Shown: positions 1 through 6,050 of the stretch, piece after piece
Position numbering within the stretch: the first letter of the stretch is position 1
Layout of the letters: every line of letters begins with the position of its first letter
Source: DTQF01 sp038874185
GTDB taxonomy: Archaea; Micrarchaeota; Micrarchaeia; CABMEP01
Length of the DNA: 7,771 bases
Assembly (NCBI GenBank): GCA_038874185.1
Contig: JAVZCX010000034.1
Coordinates: 1-7,771 of the forward strand
Direction: 5' to 3'
Notes under the pieces: generated by a model
Seen by the model: the letters and a program-made list of their open reading frames with translations, nothing else
Told to the model about the DNA's origin: nothing
The model's database searches: none
Made by a program: the position numbers and the translations under genes

Positions 1-48
1 CTGAAGGAATATATTCAATTCGTCAAAGAGTACGGCGAGAGAAGATAA
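1..48 (+). CDS. Possible C-terminal tail of an upstream gene, truncated by the window edge
   Basis: The first frame is open from the window edge for 15 codons and ends at TAA (46-48), reading LKEYIQFVKEYGERR. The mix is charged and aromatic, and the codons (GAG TAC GGC GAG AGA AGA) look coding. Composition falls to very AT-rich soon after the stop, as expected at a gene end. A second frame is also open to a TGA at 69-71 (ending KITKIKDIK), so the frame choice is not certain. The piece is too short to assign a family, and no clear T-rich terminator follows on this strand. Confidence 0.35.
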   Translation: MKEYIQFVKEYGERR

Positions 49-430
49 CGAAGATAAAAGATATAAAATGACATTAGCGGACCGGTAAGAAACAAAACAA
101 AAAATGACACAAGTCATAATAATTACTAATTTATAATTAAATAATGAACATCCATAATTAAATAACTAATAAACATCCTATGTAACTACTATAATAACAT
201 CCTATAATAACATCCTATGTAACCAAATTATGTCTTTATTTCGATTGTATATTTCATATTGATGATATGTTTTATATTGCATGTGTTTTAATGTTCCCCC
301 CAGGTAGTTTTTCATTCTAATACATTTTCATTTACAGAAGAGTAAGAAAGATGCAACATATTTCATTCTGGGAAAATACGTCCATGAACGATAAGGTTTT
401 ACGTTAATTGACTATACAACATGGGTCATA
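49..430. other. AT-rich non-coding region upstream of the S-layer gene
   Basis: This stretch has no open frame with convincing coding character on either strand. It contains a weak inverted repeat (ATGAC-ACAA-GTCAT, 104-117), the direct-repeat cluster described separately, an isolated C6 run near 296-301, and two copies of TTTCATTCT (310-318 and 361-369) that could be chance in such DNA. I see no tRNA, no CRISPR and no recognisable small RNA. Its length is notable beside the tight spacing elsewhere in the window and suggests regulatory DNA for the S-layer gene, which is an inference. Confidence 0.6.
133..223. repeat. Cluster of short AT-rich direct repeats
   Basis: AACATCC occurs four times (147-153, 172-178, 196-202, 209-215). 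Larger units overlap it: ATAATTAAATAA at 133-144 and 154-165, TATAATAACATCC as a perfect 13-bp tandem pair (190-202 and 203-215), and AACATCCTATGTAAC at 172-186 and 209-223. The last unit contains a small palindrome, ACAT-CCT-ATGT. The spacings (25, 24 and 13 bases) do not match a CRISPR array. The cluster may be protein-binding sites for control of the S-layer promoter about 240 bases downstream, or simply slippage-derived repeats. Confidence 0.6.
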
Positions 431-448
431 TATTAACAAAAGTTAATA
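431..448. promoter_or_regulatory. Perfect 7-bp dyad next to the S-layer promoter, candidate operator
   Basis: TATTAAC-AAAA-GTTAATA is a perfect inverted repeat of 7+7 bases around a 4-base spacer. It ends six bases before the proposed BRE and its centre lies about 27 bases upstream of the TATA box centre. Dimeric helix-turn-helix regulators in archaea often bind dyads of this size beside the BRE/TATA, where they block or recruit TFB/TBP. The regulator is unknown and is not encoded in the window. An AT-rich dyad of this size could also arise by chance. Confidence 0.4.
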
Positions 449-454
449 AAAAAA

Positions 455-471
455 GCAAAGGTTTTTAAATA
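455..471 (+). promoter_or_regulatory. BRE/TATA promoter of the S-layer gene
   Basis: A purine-rich BRE-like stretch GCAAAG (455-460) is followed by the TATA-like box TTTTTAAATA (462-471). The usual archaeal spacing of about 22-27 bases from the box centre puts the transcription start near 489-494. That is at the foot of the first leader hairpin and leaves a leader of roughly 80-85 bases. The match is good but has not been mapped. Confidence 0.6.
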
Positions 472-488
472 CTTTAAATAAAGTAAGG

Positions 489-512
489 TTAGATCCTTAT
501 TCAAGGGTCTAA
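489..512 (+). promoter_or_regulatory. Leader hairpin 1, at the predicted 5' end of the S-layer mRNA
   Basis: Bases 489-498 pair with 503-512 in ten consecutive pairs, one of them a G-U wobble (494-507), closing a four-base loop AUUC. If transcription starts near 489-494 as the TATA box suggests, the hairpin sits at or just inside the mRNA 5' end. A stem there would be expected to protect an abundant message from 5' decay. The pairing is seen in the sequence; the role is inferred. Confidence 0.5.
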
Positions 513-515
513 GTA

Positions 516-551
516 ATTTGCGCATATAAATGCCGCAAGGCACGCGCAAAT
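516..551 (+). promoter_or_regulatory. Leader hairpin 2, GNRA-capped two-part stem
   Basis: AUUUGCGC (516-523) pairs perfectly with GCGCAAAU (544-551). Inside it, after an asymmetric internal loop (524-530 against C543), UGCC (531-534) pairs with GGCA (539-542) around the tetraloop GCAA (535-538), a classic GNRA loop. GC-rich stems stand out in this AT-rich region. A GNRA loop and an asymmetric internal loop are typical of folded regulatory RNAs or RNA-protein docking sites, but no known riboswitch class is recognised. Confidence 0.55.
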
Positions 552-552
552 G

Positions 553-577
553 ACGATATACATTGAGGTGATATCGT
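553..577 (+). promoter_or_regulatory. Leader hairpin 3, with the ribosome binding site in the loop and the start codon in the stem
   Basis: ACGAUAU (553-559) pairs with AUAUCGU (571-577) in seven consecutive pairs, leaving an 11-base loop (560-570). The strong Shine-Dalgarno GAGGTGAT (565-572) lies mostly in the loop. The stem takes in the first two bases of the GTG start codon (576-578). The Shine-Dalgarno sequence, four bases before GTG, fixes this start. The fold could present the binding site while slowing start-codon access, giving translational control. Confidence 0.5.
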
Positions 578-3047
578 GAAGAGTATAAACGCAAAGAAAT
601 TGGCGGCTGTAACTCTTGGAGCAGCTCTCTTAGGCGCTTCATTCGTAGCAGCAGCACCAATTATGTATAAGAATACCCAGATAATAAATGAACAGGGTAA
701 ACCAGTAGTTAAAGTAGTAGTAGGTGCAAATGCAAAGGCATCTGATGGTGTTGCAGCAGCAAACATCGCAGCTGTCATTGGTAGCTTAGCATACAAGACA
801 CAGACTGTTTCTGCACAGTTAACAGGAACTCCAACATGTTCTGTAACTGGAACAGGCACTGGAACATGTCCAGTATCTGACAAGAAGGTTACATTGGAGA
901 TCACAACACCTGGAACTGCAACAGTAGCAGGAGGTTTCGGATTCAAGACATACGGATATGGTTTCATAGACAATGTCCAAACAACAGAAGATGATCAGAT
1001 CAATAATTCTGGTTCTCCAAAGAAGATAACTGGAGACAACATGGCAGCACTTGCTGACTACAAGTCATCAGTCTCATCTGTTTCTGGTTCATTCACAGAG
1101 ACACAAGAGATGTATGTTGAACAAATATTAAACGCACCAGCATGGGATGCGGATGCACAAAAATACTATATAAGACCAGATAGAATAGAATATGTGATCA
1201 AGTTCGATCATGACACATTTGGTGGAGTTCCAATATGTGTAAAAGAAAGCCAACTAGCATTAAATACAACTTGTGAAGAAGACTACAAGATTGACAGACA
1301 GAGATTAAAGATCAAGTACCTTGGTGAGGAATGGATAATTTCTGACATGACAAACGGTACATCTGTAAAGATTGCAAAAGAAGCAACACCCGCACAGATT
1401 GTTTATGCAGGTCAAGAGATTGCAGCAGGTGCATACAAAGTTAAACTTGCTGACTTAACCATACCATATGGTTCAACTGACTCACAAGCAATCGTACAAA
1501 TATACGATGCAAATGGAAATCTTGTGAAGGAAGATACTGCAGCATCAGGTGCAACAAAGGAAATAACATTGCCAAATGGTGACAAGATCTCACTCCACAT
1601 ATACAAGACTGCACCAGGTCTTACAACTGCAAAGTGGGCAGAGATGGCAGTTTACTCACAAGAAATTGAATTAAAGAATGGAAAGGTTGATGACGACAAG
1701 AACAAGAACTGGACTGTAACACTTGGTTGGACAAACCGATCTAGTGAAAAACTCAACTCAATATTGAAGAATATAACTTTTGAGAGAGTTGACTTTGATG
1801 ACATCAAAGAAGGCCAAGCAGTTAACATAATAGAATCACCTGCACCATTCCAATTCAAGTTTGCAGGATGGACATTAACAGATGCAAACAGAGACAACCT
1901 TAAAGTAGAGTGGAAGAGAATCTCTAGCTACTACAACACAACAACAGATACAACTACAAACCCAATATCTGATTCAGATGAAAGAGATTTTGTCTGTTTC
2001 ACATCAGACAAGAAGGCATTTGGATCGAGCTTCACATACACATATAATTCAACAAATTCAACAACTGGGTCATTAGAAGATGACAGAAGCCAGGTCTGTT
2101 ATGGAATAAAGACTGGATATGTGATGTACGACAAGCCAGATAAGGGTTACGTACTTGCTGCAAAACTCAACATGTCAGCTTCAAATCAATATGTCCTCTT
2201 TGACTACAAGATAAACGATGATTCTTCATACGACAACAAATTGAACATTTCTGTTATAAATAATGCAAGCGCAAACGTAACTCTAAATGAATACTTGCTA
2301 AAAGACACGACCCGTGCAAATGCAACTGGCTACTTCCAATTTGTAGCAGACCAGCCAAACAGAAGATTTGTAAACAATTTGGGTGACAACTCAGAGTCAA
2401 AAGTTGTAGTAGGATATTTAGGAAATAATGCACAACTTCTGACAGCAAACAGAGAAGCTGGCTTTGTATCACAGAAGGGATCTGTGATTGCATCTAGATC
2501 AGCATCCTCAATAACCTTCAAGATGGCAAAGAAACTTGGTGAATTCCAATACTTCTTAATGCCATCATCCAGCACAGTATCTGAAGGTACTTCAACACAA
2601 ACATTGTCTGAAGGCCAGCAGGTCACTGTCCAGGAATCAACAGTGAAGGTTAAGGAGATCTCTGCAACAGTTGGAGCATGCTCTGTCTCTGGTGGTTCTG
2701 CAGCATGCACAGCATCAAGCGCAGGAATGTCTGCAGTTCTTGATGTAGCAGGAACACCTGCATCTGCATCATTCGCAGTACCATACAAGATGAGCTCAAC
2801 TGAGAGACTTGTTGTCCTCGACTCTGAGGCACCAACAGCTGAATCATTGATTCTTGTCGGTGGTCAGCTCGTCAACTCTTTGACAGCATCTGCAATAGCA
2901 GGCACTGATGTCAAGATTGACAAGCCTGGAGTAAAGGTAGTCTCTGCAGTATCTGACAACAGAATAGTTGTTGCAGGTTACACAGCAGACGACACACAAC
3001 AGGCAGCAGCAGACTTCATCTCACAATTATTGGCACAAGTCCAATAA
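576..3047 (+). CDS. S-layer glycoprotein, methanococcal S-layer-like family
   Basis: An 823-residue exported surface protein expected to form the paracrystalline cell coat. A signal peptide is visible: Lys-rich start, hydrophobic residues about 9-27, Ala-rich cleavage zone. Residues about 37-75 (GKPVVKVVVGANA, then AANIAAVIGSLAYK) match the N-terminal signature of the methanococcal S-layer-like family. The end (VVLDSEAP, LILVGGQLVNSLT, IVVAGYTADDTQQAA, about 746-812) matches its C-terminal signature. The middle carries Thr/Ser-rich stretches. There are 14 N-x-S/T sequons (N143, 230, 260, 378, 387, 399, 454, 491, 494, 532, 557, 563, 567, 582), so heavy N-glycosylation is likely. Eight cysteines form four neighbouring pairs (88/98, 221/233, 474/508, 702/711), suggesting local disulfides. 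No C-terminal membrane anchor is seen. The GTG start follows a strong Shine-Dalgarno sequence. AAG and AAC are frequent, in contrast to the next gene, in keeping with high expression. The gene has its own promoter, leader and terminator. Confidence 0.9.
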   Translation: MKSINAKKLAAVTLGAALLGASFVAAAPIMYKNTQIINEQGKPVVKVVVGANAKASDGVAAANIAAVIGSLAYKTQTVSAQLTGTPTCSVTGTGTGTCPVSDKKVTLEITTPGTATVAGGFGFKTYGYGFIDNVQTTEDDQINNSGSPKKITGDNMAALADYKSSVSSVSGSFTETQEMYVEQILNAPAWDADAQKYYIRPDRIEYVIKFDHDTFGGVPICVKESQLALNTTCEEDYKIDRQRLKIKYLGEEWIISDMTNGTSVKIAKEATPAQIVYAGQEIAAGAYKVKLADLTIPYGSTDSQAIVQIYDANGNLVKEDTAASGATKEITLPNGDKISLHIYKTAPGLTTAKWAEMAVYSQEIELKNGKVDDDKNKNWTVTLGWTNRSSEKLNSILKNITFERVDFDDIKEGQAVNIIESPAPFQFKFAGWTLTDANRDNLKVEWKRISSYYNTTTDTTTNPISDSDERDFVCFTSDKKAFGSSFTYTYNSTNSTTGSLEDDRSQVCYGIKTGYVMYDKPDKGYVLAAKLNMSASNQYVLFDYKINDDSSYDNKLNISVINNASANVTLNEYLLKDTTRANATGYFQFVADQPNRRFVNNLGDNSESKVVVGYLGNNAQLLTANREAGFVSQKGSVIASRSASSITFKMAKKLGEFQYFLMPSSSTVSEGTSTQTLSEGQQVTVQESTVKVKEISATVGACSVSGGSAACTASSAGMSAVLDVAGTPASASFAVPYKMSSTERLVVLDSEAPTAESLILVGGQLVNSLTASAIAGTDVKIDKPGVKVVSAVSDNRIVVAGYTADDTQQAAADFISQLLAQVQ

Positions 3048-3067
3048 ATTCAGTGAGATAACTGTTG

Positions 3068-3118
3068 AATCGGCGGTTTATCCGCCAATTTTTTCTTTTT
3101 TATTTTCTCTTCTTTTTT
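3068..3118 (+). terminator. Hairpin and T-tract terminator after the S-layer gene
   Basis: GGCGG (3072-3076) pairs with CCGCC (3082-3086) across a five-base loop, and AAT/ATT flanks extend the stem past one mismatch. A long T-rich run follows (3089-3118). T-tracts alone can terminate archaeal RNA polymerase, and the GC stem in AT-rich DNA strengthens the case. It lies about 20 bases past the S-layer stop codon. Confidence 0.75.
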
Positions 3119-3191
3119 ATATATTAAAAAGTCATTTTAGTTCGTTTTTTATTTCTAAATTATTAAAATTCATTCGAAAAATAGAGATTTT

Positions 3192-3213
3192 GAAATAGTT
3201 ATATTTAAATATA
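3192..3213 (+). promoter_or_regulatory. BRE/TATA promoter of the membrane-protein pair
   Basis: GAAATAG (3192-3198) precedes TTATATTTAAATATA (3199-3213), which contains the palindrome ATATTTAAATAT. The expected start near 3230-3235 would give a leader of about 35 bases ending in AGGTG (3259-3263), a ribosome binding site five bases before ATG at 3269. The surrounding DNA is very AT-rich, so the exact box is uncertain. Confidence 0.5.
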
Positions 3214-3268
3214 TTTTCATACAAATTCTTTTATTATTTATTGTAGCATTTAATAGGTAGGTGTACAA

Positions 3269-5326
3269 ATGGAATCGGCAAAAAACAAGTTTGCATTATT
3301 TTTTATTTTATTAATCGCAGGAATTTATTTTTCAATAAATGTAGAAGATTATTTATCTGTTTCTGAATCACCACTTTCAGTGGTGCAACAGAATTTTACA
3401 TCTGGTTCTAACACATATACCATAGTAACTATAGCTTCTAAAGATTCTATGGTGTTGAAAAACGGACAAATCGTTAAAACTTTAGATGAGATAAAGGAAG
3501 TGCTTAATTTAAGGTGCTTTGATACATCTTATCCTTCTAAGTCCAATCTTGAGTCAATAAAAGAAAAAGTCCTCGCATTTAATGCAAGCAGAAATATTAA
3601 GACCTCCCTTGGAAACCTTGAAGAATTCTGCGATTCTATTACTGGACAAGGAGAAGGAGATGAAGGAGGATGTGTAGACTTAGTTTCTTGCCAAATAGCA
3701 TGCAATAAGGGTTCTTATGCTTGTTTCCAGTATGGAGCAGGCAGTGCTCAATTTTTACCAACATTATTAGAATATGCAAATATAAAGCGTGGAATTGATT
3801 CAAATTTGTCTTTGATATTGAGTAACATTAATCAGTTAAATAGCATCTCAACCCCCACCCAGATTAATTTCCAACTTTCTTCAAAATTAAAAGAGATTTC
3901 AGATTCGATTCTTCTTTTACAGGATCTTGCTACCAGTTATGTGAACAATAAATTATTTACAAGACCTACTTTCAATTTCTGTATTCCTGTTGGGTATACA
4001 ATGTCATTAAACACTTCAGCTCTATCTTCAGCAGCATCTATTGCTTCTCAACTAAGATCAAATGCAGCATGCTTTGACAACATAGATTCAAATGCTCAAT
4101 CCATATACAATGAAACGTTCCGCAGAATAGAACTATACACTAGCACTAAGGCAAAGGCAAACCTTCAGAAAGAATTTGATTCTATTTCAACAAGATATAA
4201 TTATCTTTTGGACAAAGCTACGAATATATTGGGGGTAGTTGAAGACTCAAACTTAAACGATTATATTTCAAATATCGATTCACTTAACCAGCAATTCTAT
4301 TCAAATCTAAATAGAAATGAAATAGACCAGGCAGGATATGTAATCAGTGTAATAAAAACTAAATTGGATGAAATGGACAACTATATGTCAACAACTTATT
4401 CAGTTTTTGATCAGCTTTCAGTAAATAAGGAAAGAGCAGCCAAGCTCCTAGAAAAAGCATCGGTTATAATAACTCCTTCAGATACTGTATTCTATTCGGA
4501 ACTTAGCTCTCTCAGCAATGAATACTTAAGCCTTAATAAAAAACTAAGCGGAAAGGTCGTATACGAAGAAATCGGTGATTACGCAAATAGATATGGAAAG
4601 TTAGCAGATAATCTTGATTCTCTAATTCAAAGAAAGAAAGAGGCAGTAACAGAAACAGTTCCTTCTGCGCTGGCTTCTCCGCTCAATAGCTTGGCAGTGG
4701 GAGTTCTTGATGCTGCATCAGCACCATTAGGTATAAAGGAAGAAGAAAAAAGAGTATGGGCACAAAACATACCCTTGATGGTTATAGTTGCAATGGACAT
4801 CTTTATATTGCTTATATTTGGATTGGCGTTTTTCTTGCTTGTTTTAAGAAACACATCTGCATTTGGAAAGGCAAAGATAATGAACACGTGGATATTGATA
4901 TTTGCAGCAGTAATTATCTTGCTTGCATTATTGTCTTATGCGCTATATACTGGAATAAGCAATGAGATTTCATCGACATCAATTTATAATTTCATCTCTG
5001 CAGCTGAAAAATCAAACAAGGTTTACATATTTGCTGAATATCTCTCTTCTCAAGATTCCACGAAGATAAAGAGCTGTGCTGATAAGATTGCAGCACAGTT
5101 TTACGGAAAGGGAATCGAAGTTGAGCAAATAGATGTAGTAGACGGAATATGCAAGGACAGACTCCTTTCAGAGTGTATGGCGGAAACAGATAAAATACCA
5201 TTGATTCAGCTCTCATATTCAAATGAAACACAGACTAAATTCTATACGTTTTACAGAGCCGAAGGTCTTATTCAAGGAGATGAAGCATATTTCGATAGAT
5301 GCAGTATAGCAGAATTTATAGAATAA
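3269..5326 (+). CDS. Three-helix membrane protein with long helical ectodomain and C-terminal four-cysteine domain
   Basis: I do not recognise a named family for this 685-residue protein. Helix 1 is at about 8-24 after a short Lys-containing start, helix 2 at about 501-526 and helix 3 at about 541-562. The short 527-540 loop is positive (R527, K534, K536), which predicts that residues 25-500 and 563-685 lie outside the cell. All 12 cysteines (83, 121, 135, 141, 145, 152, 238, 268, 603, 628, 636, 678) are then exported. A Cys-rich stretch spans 121-152. Residues about 165-460 are Ser/Asn/Leu-rich and helical, possibly coiled coil. The end (571-685) alternates strands and helices, with IPLIQL recalling the cis-proline strand of a thioredoxin-like fold but without CxxC, and resembles the next protein. 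It sits 221 bases after the S-layer gene with its own promoter. A surface scaffold or S-layer partner is possible; no catalytic role is visible. Confidence 0.85.
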   Translation: MESAKNKFALFFILLIAGIYFSINVEDYLSVSESPLSVVQQNFTSGSNTYTIVTIASKDSMVLKNGQIVKTLDEIKEVLNLRCFDTSYPSKSNLESIKEKVLAFNASRNIKTSLGNLEEFCDSITGQGEGDEGGCVDLVSCQIACNKGSYACFQYGAGSAQFLPTLLEYANIKRGIDSNLSLILSNINQLNSISTPTQINFQLSSKLKEISDSILLLQDLATSYVNNKLFTRPTFNFCIPVGYTMSLNTSALSSAASIASQLRSNAACFDNIDSNAQSIYNETFRRIELYTSTKAKANLQKEFDSISTRYNYLLDKATNILGVVEDSNLNDYISNIDSLNQQFYSNLNRNEIDQAGYVISVIKTKLDEMDNYMSTTYSVFDQLSVNKERAAKLLEKASVIITPSDTVFYSELSSLSNEYLSLNKKLSGKVVYEEIGDYANRYGKLADNLDSLIQRKKEAVTETVPSALASPLNSLAVGVLDAASAPLGIKEEEKRVWAQNIPLMVIVAMDIFILLIFGLAFFLLVLRNTSAFGKAKIMNTWILIFAAVIILLALLSYALYTGISNEISSTSIYNFISAAEKSNKVYIFAEYLSSQDSTKIKSCADKIAAQFYGKGIEVEQIDVVDGICKDRLLSECMAETDKIPLIQLSYSNETQTKFYTFYRAEGLIQGDEAYFDRCSIAEFIE

Positions 5327-5346
5327 TTCTATGGGTATACTTTTAC

Positions 5347-5351
5347 GGTGG
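5347..5351 (+). promoter_or_regulatory. Ribosome binding site fixing the start at 5356
   Basis: GGTGG lies five bases before the ATG at 5356. An earlier in-frame ATG at 5299 would overlap the preceding gene by 28 bases, lacks a comparable site and would add an aromatic-rich extension. The 5356 start, 29 bases after the previous stop, is preferred. No clear promoter lies in the gap, so the two genes are probably co-transcribed. Confidence 0.6.
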
Positions 5352-5355
5352 TTCA

Positions 5356-5997
5356 ATGGCAATTAAAAAGTTAGGGAAGGAATCTGAAAAGCATAGAATT
5401 GCATCAGATGAAAGAAAATCTGGAACAGCTTCTGAAAGAAGAAGAAACGATCTTCTTTTCCTTGGGTTTGCATTGCTTGTCATATTCATTGTTCTTTTCT
5501 GGATACTTCAGACACCGCCTCAGCAAGTAAACACGCAAACAAACAGCACAGTGAGAGGAAACATAGAGCAATTCAAGGAATCCCTAATCAATGCAGAAGG
5601 AATCATAATAATAGATAAGGTTACTGGAATTTCAAGTGAAAAAGCAAGATATGTTTATGCATGCGGCGCAGGTCTTGCAGGAAGCTGGGGCAAGATCGGG
5701 AAGGACATATCCAACCTATACACATTTGTAATAGATGGAGAGGAATGCACATACAGCAGTCCCAGAATAACAAACAATGAACTTTCTCATGAATCAACAG
5801 CCACAAACACTAATGAATGCATTAAGAAGATAAAAGAGATGCAAAAGAATCCACTTTATGTGACATTCGAAATCAACTATGGTCCACTCTATTCAATTTA
5901 TGAAACACATGCAGCCTATCTGTTCGTGAACGAAGACTTTGTTGAAGAATGCTCTTTCAGGACTTCAGAAACAGTGCCTACAATCACAGGTCAATAA
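5356..5997 (+). CDS. Single-helix membrane protein with exported four-cysteine domain
   Basis: A 213-residue protein with no named family that I recognise. Residues 1-32 are a charged, Lys/Arg/Glu-rich segment expected in the cytoplasm, followed by one hydrophobic helix (about 33-52). A polar linker (TPPQQVNTQTNST) leads to an exported domain at about 69-203. That domain has four cysteines (103, 131, 155, 199) and alternating strands and helices. By eye it aligns with residues 571-685 of the preceding protein: a helix, a hydrophobic strand (GIIIID against KVYIFAE), Cys about 20 residues later, a DG-x-x-C or DG-x-C step, E-C, a Pro-Leu strand and a final Cys-Ser. The four cysteines may form two disulfides. 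The close spacing to the upstream gene implies one operon and perhaps one complex. Its function is unknown. Confidence 0.8.
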   Translation: MAIKKLGKESEKHRIASDERKSGTASERRRNDLLFLGFALLVIFIVLFWILQTPPQQVNTQTNSTVRGNIEQFKESLINAEGIIIIDKVTGISSEKARYVYACGAGLAGSWGKIGKDISNLYTFVIDGEECTYSSPRITNNELSHESTATNTNECIKKIKEMQKNPLYVTFEINYGPLYSIYETHAAYLFVNEDFVEECSFRTSETVPTITGQ

Positions 5998-6019
5998 ACA
6001 ATCAATTTATGCATAAAAA

Positions 6020-6047
6020 GAGTTTTTCTATTTTTTAGTTTATTTTT
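6020..6047 (+). terminator. T-rich terminator between convergent genes
   Basis: Three T-runs follow the stop of the 213-residue gene (TTTTT about 6023-6027, TTTTTT about 6031-6036, TTTTT about 6043-6047), a typical archaeal T-tract terminator with no clear stem. For aRF1 on the opposite strand, the only run is five T at 6019-6015 (AAAAA on the plus strand), so its termination signal is weaker. The whole gap is 53 bases. Confidence 0.55.
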
Positions 6048-6050
6048 ACT

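Noticed and set aside
68..88. Tiny open frame ATG ... TAA after the first gene tail
   Set aside because: It has only six codons and no ribosome binding site.
133..223. CRISPR array
   Set aside because: The repeats are only 7-15 bases long with irregular 13-25-base periods, and there are no unique spacers of the expected length.
90..300. Replication origin, suggested by AT-rich DNA and repeats
   Set aside because: No archaeal origin-recognition-box sequence is seen and no Orc1/Cdc6 gene is nearby; the C6 run at about 296-301 alone is not enough.
258..325. Possible C/D box small RNA (TGATGA at 260-265)
   Set aside because: The first C-box base does not fit and no CTGA D box follows within the expected 50-70 bases.
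2330..2788. Long minus-strand open frame opposite the S-layer gene (also 509-973)
   Set aside because: These lie antisense to a well-supported gene, have no promoter or ribosome binding site, and arise from its biased codon use.
2968..3198. Small plus-strand open frame running over the S-layer stop
   Set aside because: It overlaps the end of the S-layer gene in another frame, and its second half is translated terminator T-tract.
5299..5355. Longer start for the 213-residue membrane protein
   Set aside because: The ATG at 5299 lies inside the preceding gene without a ribosome binding site; GGTGG before 5356 marks the better start.
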